Of a stretch of DNA of 12,232 nt, positions 1-5,068 are shown one piece after another. The first letter of the stretch is position 1. Each line of letters starts with the position of its first letter. Origin of the DNA: Anaerobacillus sp. (lineage in GTDB: Bacteria; Bacillota; Bacilli; Bacillales_H; Anaerobacillaceae). The stretch spans positions 1 to 12,232 of the forward strand of contig SKOL01000026.1 in assembly GCA_007120055.1 (NCBI GenBank), written 5' to 3'. Made by a program: the position numbers and the translations under genes. The notes below the pieces were generated by a model that ran no database searches, was not told where the DNA came from, and saw only the letters and a list, made by a program, of their open reading frames with translations.

Positions 1-1
1 A

Positions 2-145
2 ATCGCAACTGTATTCTTTTCAAATTTACATCAGTTAGGGCTAATTGGCTTAGTCGCTTTCGCTGCTATTATTTCTTACTTTGTGGCTATGATCATTTTA
101 ATAAAACCTAAAGATCCTGTGAGTACGAAAGAGAAGATCGCTTAA
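2..145 (+). CDS. C-terminal tail of a membrane transporter (MFS-like), cut by window start
   Basis: An open frame enters from the left edge and stops at 143-145. The 47 visible residues contain one hydrophobic segment (LGLIGLVAFAAIISYFVAMI) followed by a short charged tail (KPKDPVSTKEKIA). This is how many 12-TM major facilitator transporters end, but the tail alone cannot establish the family or substrate. The recombinase remnant begins immediately at or just before this stop codon, so the gene end may have been rearranged by an insertion and the last few residues may not be original. The gene start and most of the protein lie outside the window. Confidence 0.45.
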   Translation: MATVFFSNLHQLGLIGLVAFAAIISYFVAMIILIKPKDPVSTKEKIA

Positions 146-635
146 ATGGAACTACCCTAAATATTAAGGGGAAAGGTGGTAAAAGTCGACGTATCGGAAT
201 TCCTAATGTATGTTCGACCATGCTTAATCAATATTATTCATCATAGAAGAATCATGGATAAACCAGAAAGACATATATTTTCAAGCCGAACACATGAACA
301 TATGATTGTTTCTTGTATAGAAGTCATATTCAAAAAATATATAACCATTGCCAAAAAAAGAAAATCGATCCATGTTTCCTGCTAGTAGTTATCCACCTCA
401 TTCTATGAGACATACAACTGCTAGTCACATGCTTGAAGCCGGGGTTCCTCTGGTGGTAATTAAGAATTTTTTGGGTCATGCATCTCTACAGTCAACTCAA
501 ATTTATGCAGAAATTTCGCAAGACACGGTAAACAGACATTTAAAAGGATGGAATGAAAAATGGTTCCCTAATAATGCTTCTGAAAGAAAGACTTCTGAGA
601 AGGTAAATGAAGTTCCAGATTTTTCAAACTGTTAA
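139..635 (+). pseudogene. Degraded tyrosine recombinase (XerC/D- or RitB-like), C-terminal half, two frameshifts
   Basis: Three consecutive frames join into the catalytic half of a tyrosine site-specific recombinase. Frame 1 (about 139-235) reads LNIKGKGGKSRRIGIP, the usual beta-hairpin segment. A one-base shift near 235-240 moves to frame 2 (RIMDKPERHIFSSRTHEH...). A second shift in the A-run near 351-357 moves to frame 3, which runs to the stop at 633-635. Frame 3 carries the HxxR box (HSMRH, Arg codon 408-410), the LGHASLQST segment and the nucleophile Tyr (codon 504-506, IYAEIS). The catalytic half is thus recognisable, but the N-terminal core-binding domain and first catalytic Arg are missing. 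The enzyme would normally recombine DNA at short inverted sites; this copy cannot make a functional protein. The style resembles recombinases of Rit-type triplet elements, a subfamily assignment that is tentative. Confidence 0.85.
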
Positions 636-639
636 CTAA

Positions 640-893
640 AAATTTTGTAAGATGATTATCCAAGAAAATAGAGAAGAATTGCTGTGTTTTTAAGATATAC
701 ATTAATTCTTCTCGGATAATCAATCTTCTAGGATAATGAGCCCAACAACCAGAAAGCTGAACCTTCGGTAAGTCATGGTAACCAGCATACCCATCGACAT
801 GTAAGTAGCCCTTAAAATTCTTTTAAAATTTTTCAGGGTGTTTACTGGCTCTGGACTTTTGATAATCATATAGGACGATCGGAGGTTCAGTCA
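640..893 (-). pseudogene. IS66-family transposase (TnpC) remnant
   Basis: Read on the minus strand from about 893 downward, the sequence gives TEPPIVLYDYQKSRASKHP, then, after a frame disruption in the A/T-rich stretch around 800-825, GYLHVDGYAGYHDLPKVQLS followed by GCWAH. These are the conserved core blocks of IS66 transposases (LYxYxxSR...GYLxxDGYAGY...GCWAHxRRKF), which carry part of the DDE catalytic region. After GCWAH the reading degrades and the rest of the protein is absent; tnpA and tnpB are not seen either. The fragment abuts the truncated DMT permease, suggesting an IS66 copy landed in or next to that gene and was later mostly deleted. It is non-functional. Confidence 0.8.
654..721. 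repeat. Long interrupted inverted repeat after the recombinase remnant
   Basis: GATTATCC (654-661) pairs with GGATAATC (714-721), and GAGAAGAATT (671-680) pairs with AATTCTTCTC (704-713). Together these give 18 perfect base pairs, with a 9-base bulge on the left arm only and a 23-base loop. It lies 18 bases after the recombinase stop. No clear run of T follows the right arm, so it is not a typical terminator. It could be an element end, a recombinase binding site or chance structure from IS decay, since it overlaps the degraded IS66 remnant. Confidence 0.6.
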
Positions 894-896
894 CTC

Positions 897-1241
897 CTGA
901 ATGCAGTTGTATTTACCATTAGCGGTATTTTACTAATGCCAATTTTATTTATGTATGATCTCACTTGGTTAATGCAGGTGAATGGTCTTGGTGTAGCCTT
1001 ACATCTCGGAATAATAGCCACAGCTGTTGCATATTTGTTGTTTGCAAGGGGACTTATAGGAGTTCCGGTAGCAACGGCAGTAACTCTGTCCTTAGCAGAA
1101 CCCCTTACAGCCGCTCTACTAGGAGTTGTTATTGTAGGAGAGAGCTTGACACCGGTTGCACGGATAGGTGTTACAGTATTATTTTTTGGTTTAGCAATAT
1201 TGTCATATGTACCTAAAGGAACGAAGACCTTTGCGGAATAA
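897..1241 (+). pseudogene. 5'-truncated DMT/EamA-family permease
   Basis: The frame ending at 1239-1241 encodes the last roughly 114 residues of a drug/metabolite-transporter (EamA) protein: NAVVFTISGILLMPILF, then HLGIIATAVAYLLFARGL, then VATAVTLSLAEPLTAALLG followed by GESLTPVARIGVTVLFFGLAIL. This is the last four to five helices of the second EamA repeat, including the typical 'EPLTAALLG...GE' block. EamA proteins normally have ten helices and about 300 residues, so about two thirds is missing. Upstream of about 897 the sequence becomes IS66 remnant. An internal ATG at 936 exists, but I see no convincing ribosome site before it, so I treat this as a remnant rather than a short gene. Such proteins usually export small metabolites or amino acids; this one probably does nothing. 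Confidence 0.75.
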
Positions 1242-1392
1242 CTAATTAAGGTAAATTTTTAATATCAAGTATTAGAACACAATTATGGCTTAGTACCAAT
1301 ACTAGTCTATGGGCATTACCTCCTCTTAGGCTACCTCGGTTGAGCTAGTTGAACTTATTTAACACGCTGTCTAGATTTGGCAACGTATAGGT

Positions 1393-1419
1393 CAGGGGTT
1401 CGATCCCTAAGGTCCACCA
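1393..1419 (+). other. tRNA- or tmRNA-like 3' end remnant (possible att scar)
   Basis: The bases CAGGGGTTCGATCCCT, then AAGGTCCACCA, carry a TTCGA T-loop core flanked by AGGG/CCCT and end in an encoded CCA at 1417-1419, as Firmicute tRNA and ssrA genes do. The distance from T-loop to CCA is about two bases short. No matching 5' acceptor strand (GGACCTT-like) or clean anticodon arm is visible upstream. It is therefore not an intact tRNA. A left-over 3' end of a tRNA or tmRNA gene, the usual attachment site of integrases, would explain it. Confidence 0.35.
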
Positions 1420-1607
1420 AATACTGTACGTACATAACGCTGTGGTTTATAAAGGTTTAATGAAAACAAGGGTATTCAGTAGATGAGACAGCTTCTTTAA
1501 TGAAAAAGCAATTAAAGAGGGACCTTATGATTTATCAAATAAAGAATAACAAAGTTTATGTTGATTATATTGTCGACTGTAGGCAAAATTAAAATGGCTT
1601 CTATCAT

Positions 1608-1652
1608 AACGATTTAGTTTTCAGCTTATGCGAAAAACTAAATCGTTTTTTA
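1608..1652 (+). terminator. Rho-independent terminator
   Basis: AACGATTTAGTTTT (1608-1621) pairs with AAAACTAAATCGTT (1634-1647), a 14-bp perfect stem, followed by a run of T to 1650. It would stop any plus-strand transcript coming from the left and insulates the lipoprotein gene. Its first half resembles the terminator that follows the lipoprotein gene. Confidence 0.85.
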
Positions 1653-1764
1653 TTAAACTAAAACCCCCAACTACAATAAGATTGAGAAGTTGATCAAAAA
1701 ATAGTCATGGAGTAAAAGACTGCTGCATAAATTGAATCATCGATGAAAAACAAGGGGAATATCG

Positions 1765-2085
1765 ATGAAACAATGGATGGTATCATTATTAGTAGCGATG
1801 TTAATGCTTTTAGTGGCTTGTAGCAGTGGTGGACAAGCTTCTCTCCAAGAGGAAGTATTAAGTTTTATTAATGATTGTAGTAGCAATTATTCAACTTGTA
1901 ATCAATATAAACAAGATGATATCGAAACATTTACATATCAAGGTATCGTAGCAGAGCGGACGTATTTCGCAGTTAAAATTCCTAGTGGTGATTATCAAAT
2001 TTTTTGGGAAAGTGGTAACGGATTCAAATGGGACACGTTAAGTAATCTACCACATTTGAGGACGATTGTTGACGGGTTATTTTAG
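1765..2085 (+). CDS. Small secreted lipoprotein of unknown function
   Basis: This 106-residue protein starts at ATG 1765 behind an AAGGGG ribosome site. The N-terminus is a lipoprotein signal peptide: MKQW, hydrophobic residues 5-17, and a lipobox LVAC with the lipidated Cys at residue 19 and SSGG after it. The mature part is only about 88 residues, begins with a short helix-like stretch (LQEEVLSFIND) and has a DCSSNYSTC pair of cysteines that could form a disulphide outside the cell. The rest (TYQGIVAERTYFAVKIPSGDYQIFW) looks like a small beta-rich fold. I do not recognise the family. It appears monocistronic, with terminators on both sides (1608-1652 and 2144-2188). A weak promoter candidate is TTGATC at 1690 with TAAAAG at 1713. 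Role: probably anchored on the outer face of the membrane; function unknown. Confidence 0.8.
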   Translation: MKQWMVSLLVAMLMLLVACSSGGQASLQEEVLSFINDCSSNYSTCNQYKQDDIETFTYQGIVAERTYFAVKIPSGDYQIFWESGNGFKWDTLSNLPHLRTIVDGLF

Positions 2086-2143
2086 CAATAAACTAGTGTT
2101 ATCGATTTAATCTGATCAGTTCCACCTTATATATATATTACAT

Positions 2144-2188
2144 AACGATGTAGTTTTTCACTAAAGTGAACGACTATGTCGTTTTTTA
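2144..2188 (+). terminator. Rho-independent terminator of the lipoprotein gene
   Basis: AACGATGTAGT (2144-2154) pairs with ACTATGTCGTT (2173-2183) through two G-U wobbles. An inner stem TTCAC (2157-2161) / GTGAA (2166-2170) closes a TAAA loop. Six T follow the outer stem (2182-2187). It lies 59 bases after the lipoprotein stop and insulates the downstream operon. Confidence 0.85.
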
Positions 2189-2264
2189 TGTATAGGTTAG
2201 GCAATTATCTCCTAATTTTGGAATATCACAGAGTGTTATTGGCGAAAGTGGTAAAAAGGAGAGC

Positions 2265-2291
2265 GGGACGATGGACCTGTCCCCTCGTCCC
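2265..2291. repeat. GGGACGA...TCGTCCC hairpin element
   Basis: GGGACGA (2265-2271) and TCGTCCC (2285-2291) form a perfect 7-bp inverted repeat around an inner palindrome-like GGACCTGTCC (2273-2282). It is markedly GC-rich compared with its AT-rich surroundings. From memory, similar 'GGGAC..GGACCTGTCCC..GTCCC' units occur in intergenic regions of alkaliphilic bacilli, so this is probably a dispersed REP-like unit. That is recall, not something the window can show, since only one copy is present. Confidence 0.5.
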
Positions 2292-2303
2292 ACTGATGTT
2301 CTT

Positions 2304-2322
2304 TCGAAACGTTTCGATGAAA
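2304..2322 (+). promoter_or_regulatory. Upstream LacI-family operator (O1)
   Basis: TCGAAACGTTTCGA (2304-2317) is a perfect 14-bp palindrome with the central CpG typical of LacI/GalR-family operators. The following TGAAA makes 19 bases identical to the second operator. It lies upstream of the -35 box, centred near -61 relative to the predicted start of transcription. Confidence 0.85.
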
Positions 2323-2336
2323 TTTAATTTAATCTA

Positions 2337-2365
2337 TTGACTTTCACTATAAACGAGTTTAATAT
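2337..2365 (+). promoter_or_regulatory. Sigma-A promoter of the sugar operon
   Basis: TTGACT (2337-2342) and TAATAT (2360-2365) are separated by exactly 17 bases, close to the vegetative consensus. Transcription would start near 2372. The promoter is bracketed by two identical palindromic operators, so repression by the LacI-type regulator encoded directly downstream is the obvious reading. No other good promoter was seen before the GH94 gene, so this is probably the main promoter of the whole operon. Confidence 0.8.
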
Positions 2366-2377
2366 ATATTTATACCG

Positions 2378-2397
2378 ATCGAAACGTTTCGATGAAA
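2378..2397 (+). promoter_or_regulatory. Downstream LacI-family operator (O2)
   Basis: ATCGAAACGTTTCGAT (2378-2393) is a perfect 16-bp palindrome lying just after the predicted transcription start. Together with TGAAA behind it, the 19-base core at 2379-2397 equals that of the upstream operator, exactly 75 bp away and thus near seven helical turns. The same bases can also form RNA hairpins in the leader (CGTTTC 2385-2390 with GAAACG 2394-2399), followed by a T-rich tract to 2410. Confidence 0.85.
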
Positions 2398-2439
2398 CGC
2401 TTTCTTTTTTAGAAAAGATGGTTAAAGGGTGTGAGGATT

Positions 2440-3447
2440 TTGGCGACAATTAAAGATGTAGCGAAACTAGCTGGAGTTGCTGTTTCGACGGCATCAATTG
2501 CATTGAATGGGAAAGATAAAGTTAGTGAGGATACGAAACAAAAAGTTTTAGAAGCTGCTAAACAACTAAATTATCAAAAAAATGGAGTCGCCATGGATTT
2601 GAAACGAAGTAGCACTAAAACAATTGCGTTAATTTTAAATGATTTGTCTGGTCCGTTCTATTCGGAGTTAATAAAAGGAGTTCAAGAAGTAACAATTGCA
2701 AATGGCTATGATCTAATTGCATGTAGTTCTCTTGGTGGCCCTGACTCGACTGCTGTTAAGTTCTTGAAGGAAAAACGAGTAGATGGAGTTATTATTTTAG
2801 CTAGTAATGTAAACGATGACATTATAGAAACCTCTCAACGAAAAAGGTTTCCGATTGTTTTGTTAGATCGCTATCTTGAAGGTGATTGTCTATTAAATGT
2901 TCATGTTGATAATGAACAAGGAGGGTATTTAGCTACTAAGCATTTACTGGATCAAGGGCATCGTAAAGTAGCTTATATCAGTGGTTCAAACCATTCCGTT
3001 GATAATCAAAATAGATTTAATGGTTATAAAAGAGCGTTAGAAGAACATGGAATACCTTATGAAAAGAAATGGAATATTTCAGGTAACTTTACGCGCGATG
3101 GTGGCTATAGTGCTACTAAAACTTTAATCGTACAAGGCGATCTACCTACAGGAATTTTTTATGCAAATGATGAGATGGCTATAGGTGGATTGAAAGCGTT
3201 TAAAGAGAAAGAGATTATTGTACCAAATGATATTAGTGTAATTGGATTTGATGATATTCAAATAGCAGAATACGTCTCGCCACCTTTAACTACCGTTAGA
3301 CAGCCTAAATATGAGATGGGTACATTAGCTACACATATTTTATTTCAAGCACTTGCTGATGAGCAATTAAATCAAAAGTATTATAAGCTTTCAACCGAGT
3401 TAATCATTCGGAAATCTTGTGGAAAAACTAGTAATACGACTCCATAA
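2440..3447 (+). CDS. LacI/GalR-family transcriptional regulator of the operon
   Basis: This is a sugar-responsive repressor of 335 residues, the family's normal length. I chose the TTG start at 2440, giving MATIKDVAKLAGVAVSTASI, the canonical LacI N-terminus, with AAAGGG at 2424-2429 as ribosome site. A GTG at 2431 in the same frame would sit too close to that site. Residues 3-22 form the helix-turn-helix. The segment around NGVAMDLKRSSTKTIALI is the hinge helix and linker, with the Leu that in LacI inserts at a central CpG. The remainder is the periplasmic-binding-like domain (YSELIKGVQEV, VDGVIILAS, HRKVAYISG, GIFYANDEMAIGGLKAF, ISVIGFDDIQIAEYVSPPLTTVRQP). It probably binds the two operators at 2304 and 2378 and so represses itself and all downstream genes. 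The effector is likely a beta-glucooligosaccharide or breakdown product, inferred from neighbours. The gap to the next gene is about 50 bases without a terminator. Confidence 0.92.
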   Translation: MATIKDVAKLAGVAVSTASIALNGKDKVSEDTKQKVLEAAKQLNYQKNGVAMDLKRSSTKTIALILNDLSGPFYSELIKGVQEVTIANGYDLIACSSLGGPDSTAVKFLKEKRVDGVIILASNVNDDIIETSQRKRFPIVLLDRYLEGDCLLNVHVDNEQGGYLATKHLLDQGHRKVAYISGSNHSVDNQNRFNGYKRALEEHGIPYEKKWNISGNFTRDGGYSATKTLIVQGDLPTGIFYANDEMAIGGLKAFKEKEIIVPNDISVIGFDDIQIAEYVSPPLTTVRQPKYEMGTLATHILFQALADEQLNQKYYKLSTELIIRKSCGKTSNTTP

Positions 3448-3499
3448 GTTCTGATTGACTATAAAAATAATTACTTACTTTATGCAAGGGGGAAAAATT

Positions 3500-4843
3500 G
3501 TGAAAAAGAATTTAGTTAGTATCGTTTCAGTATTAGCAATTTTAGTGTTAATTTTGGCAGCGTGTGGATCATCAGATACACCAAAAGACGCTCAACCTGA
3601 AGAAACACAAAATGAAAGTGCAACTGAAGAAAATGTAAATGAAGAAAAAGCTTTAAGCGGTGAAATTAAAATTATGGTTCCTGCAGGTGGTTATTATTTA
3701 GAGCATGTAAGAAACTTTGTGGCATCGAAGTTTATGGAAAAACATCCTGATGTGAATGTTATTGTCGAGCAGGAGCCTGATGGTGGACAGCTTACAGCTC
3801 GTATTGCTGCAGGTGATACCCCGGATGTACTAGTAGGTGTTTATGGATACCAACCAGCAAGATTTGCTAGAGATAATTTAATTGTAGACTTAAAAGATAT
3901 GACAGGATCTGAAGAATTATTTGATCGCATTGCCCCTCAATATATTCATGAAGATTTTGGTGGACGTTACTATGTTCCTTGGAATGCAACAACGCAAATG
4001 ATGATTTATAACAAAGAGTTATTCGAAGAGGCAGGATTAGACCCTAACAGCCCACCGGAAACTTTTGAACAGTATTTAGAGTATGCTGAAAAAATTAACA
4101 ATCTACCTGATACGTACGGAAATGTATTCTGGAATGAAGCTCTAGCTTGGGGCGGTTGGTACTGGACAATGAAGTCTCAAATTTATTACAACTTCAACAA
4201 TGCAGAATATCAATTATTTAATGAATTAGGCACTGATATTGTTTTTGACCAAGAGGATGCAAACTTAGTAGATTTTTATGAGTTCATGGAAAAGGCACAA
4301 GGTTATGCACCTCCTACGATGGATGGTAATGAATTCTTTGGTCGTAATGTAGGTATGTGGTTACAATTTGGTTATGGATGGAAAGCTAACTTACAAGAAG
4401 CAAAAGACCGTCCAATGGTTATTGGTGAGGATGTAGGAGTTGCACCAATCCCAGTAGTAAATGCTGGAGATACACACTGGTCTACTTTAGATGGGCGTTC
4501 TTTAATGGTATTTAGAAGTAATCCAGAACGTGAACAACTAGCTTTTGAACTTATTAAGTTTATGATGGAAGATGATATTAACTTAGAAGGGCTTAAGGCA
4601 TTAAAGCAGCTACCTACATTAACTTCATTAGAAGATGATGAGTATTTCCAAGCTGATGATATTCAACCATTCGTTGAACAATTACAACACACAATTCCAA
4701 ATGAAGCGGTAGCTGAAGTGGATGATATTAGTAACTTATTATTACAAAACTATATTAAATCAATTATTCAAAATGAAATGACTGTTGAAGAAGCTGTTGA
4801 AAATGCAGCAATTGAAGCTAGAAAGATTCTTGACGGAGAATAA
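3500..4843 (+). CDS. ABC sugar importer, extracellular solute-binding lipoprotein (family 1)
   Basis: This captures the oligosaccharide outside the cell and delivers it to the two permeases downstream. The GTG start at 3500 has a strong AAGGGGG site (3486-3492, spacing 7). An in-frame earlier start at 3455 lacks such a site and would precede the signal peptide with a nonsensical extension. The product has 447 residues: a signal peptide with lipobox LAAC (Cys22), a strongly acidic disordered tether (residues about 25-53, rich in Glu/Asn/Gln), then the two-lobed MalE-like fold (IKIMVPAGG, AGDTPDVLVGVYGYQPARF, YVPWNATTQMMIYNKELFEEAGLDP, DGRSLMVFRSNPEREQLAFELIKF). The many Trp/Tyr residues (AWGGWYWTM, WLQFGYGWKAN) suit stacking on sugar rings. 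With GH94 and GH3 partners, a role like the Listeria innocua beta-1,2-glucooligosaccharide binder is the best guess. The acidic tether fits an extracytoplasmic protein in an alkaline or saline habitat. Confidence 0.92.
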   Translation: MKKNLVSIVSVLAILVLILAACGSSDTPKDAQPEETQNESATEENVNEEKALSGEIKIMVPAGGYYLEHVRNFVASKFMEKHPDVNVIVEQEPDGGQLTARIAAGDTPDVLVGVYGYQPARFARDNLIVDLKDMTGSEELFDRIAPQYIHEDFGGRYYVPWNATTQMMIYNKELFEEAGLDPNSPPETFEQYLEYAEKINNLPDTYGNVFWNEALAWGGWYWTMKSQIYYNFNNAEYQLFNELGTDIVFDQEDANLVDFYEFMEKAQGYAPPTMDGNEFFGRNVGMWLQFGYGWKANLQEAKDRPMVIGEDVGVAPIPVVNAGDTHWSTLDGRSLMVFRSNPEREQLAFELIKFMMEDDINLEGLKALKQLPTLTSLEDDEYFQADDIQPFVEQLQHTIPNEAVAEVDDISNLLLQNYIKSIIQNEMTVEEAVENAAIEARKILDGE

Positions 4844-4858
4844 TAAATACTTCTTTTG

Positions 4859-4874
4859 ATGGGGGTGTCCCCAT
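4859..4874 (+). promoter_or_regulatory. Short GC-rich hairpin after the binding-protein gene
   Basis: ATGGGG (4859-4864) and CCCCAT (4869-4874) form a perfect 6-bp stem with a GTGT loop, 15 bases after the binding-protein stop. It directly precedes a larger hairpin. Such structures often protect the 3' end of the abundant binding-protein mRNA. Confidence 0.6.
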
Positions 4875-4970
4875 AAGTGTCAGCTCATCTCAATGTAACA
4901 CTATATTTAGAAGTGAATGATTGGACACTATCTAACATATAGGATCTGAGATGGCTGGCACTTTATTTTT
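4875..4970 (+). terminator. Partial terminator/attenuator between binding protein and permeases
   Basis: AAGTGTCAGCTCATCTCA (4875-4892) pairs with TGAGATGGCTGGCACTT (4947-4963), giving about 17 bp with one G-U pair and one bulged T, and a loop of 54 bases. TTTATTTTTT follows at once (4962-4971). It should stop or process a share of transcripts, so that much more binding protein than permease is made, the usual ratio for ABC importers. The permease genes have no obvious promoter of their own, so read-through is expected. Confidence 0.75.
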
Positions 4971-5068
4971 TAGAGAGTCATAATTCTTCATTATAAAAAT
5001 TAGTAAACAGAGACTTTGGCATAGATGTAAAGTAGCCAAGGTTCGAGTTGAGAAGGAAGGGATTTGGA

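Larger units (their letters stand above)
1242..1764. other. 523-base gap without a convincing gene
   Basis: No open frame of useful length or family similarity was found. The stretch holds a tRNA/tmRNA-like 3' end (1393-1419), a perfect 10-base palindrome TGTACGTACA at 1425-1434, and a strong terminator (1608-1652). A possible micro-ORF starts at ATG 1527 (21 residues, MIYQIKNNKVYV...; stop 1590-1592). It is preceded by AGAGGG at suitable spacing and followed directly by the terminator. The micro-ORF is too short to claim as a gene. Confidence 0.5.

Noticed and set aside
176..385. Open frame of 69 codons as a separate small gene
   Set aside because: It is the middle frame of the frameshifted recombinase; its second half reads as recombinase sequence and its start lies out of frame within the remnant.
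965..1216. Open frame overlapping the EamA remnant
   Set aside because: Ser/Cys-rich shadow of the permease frame without a ribosome site or family likeness.
1300..1419. Complete tRNA gene
   Set aside because: There is no 5' acceptor strand complementary to AAGGTCC, the anticodon arm is not convincing and T-loop to CCA spacing is wrong.
2392..2405. CcpA catabolite-responsive element (ATGAAACGCTTTCT)
   Set aside because: It is one base short of the cre spacing and overlaps the operator repeat; CcpA sites are spacing-sensitive. CcpA control may still act through the cre-like operators, but this cannot be shown.
3455..3483. Separate promoter for the binding-protein gene (TTGACT at 3455)
   Set aside because: The matching -10 would be poor (CTTTAT), and transcription would start inside the ribosome site, leaving no usable leader.
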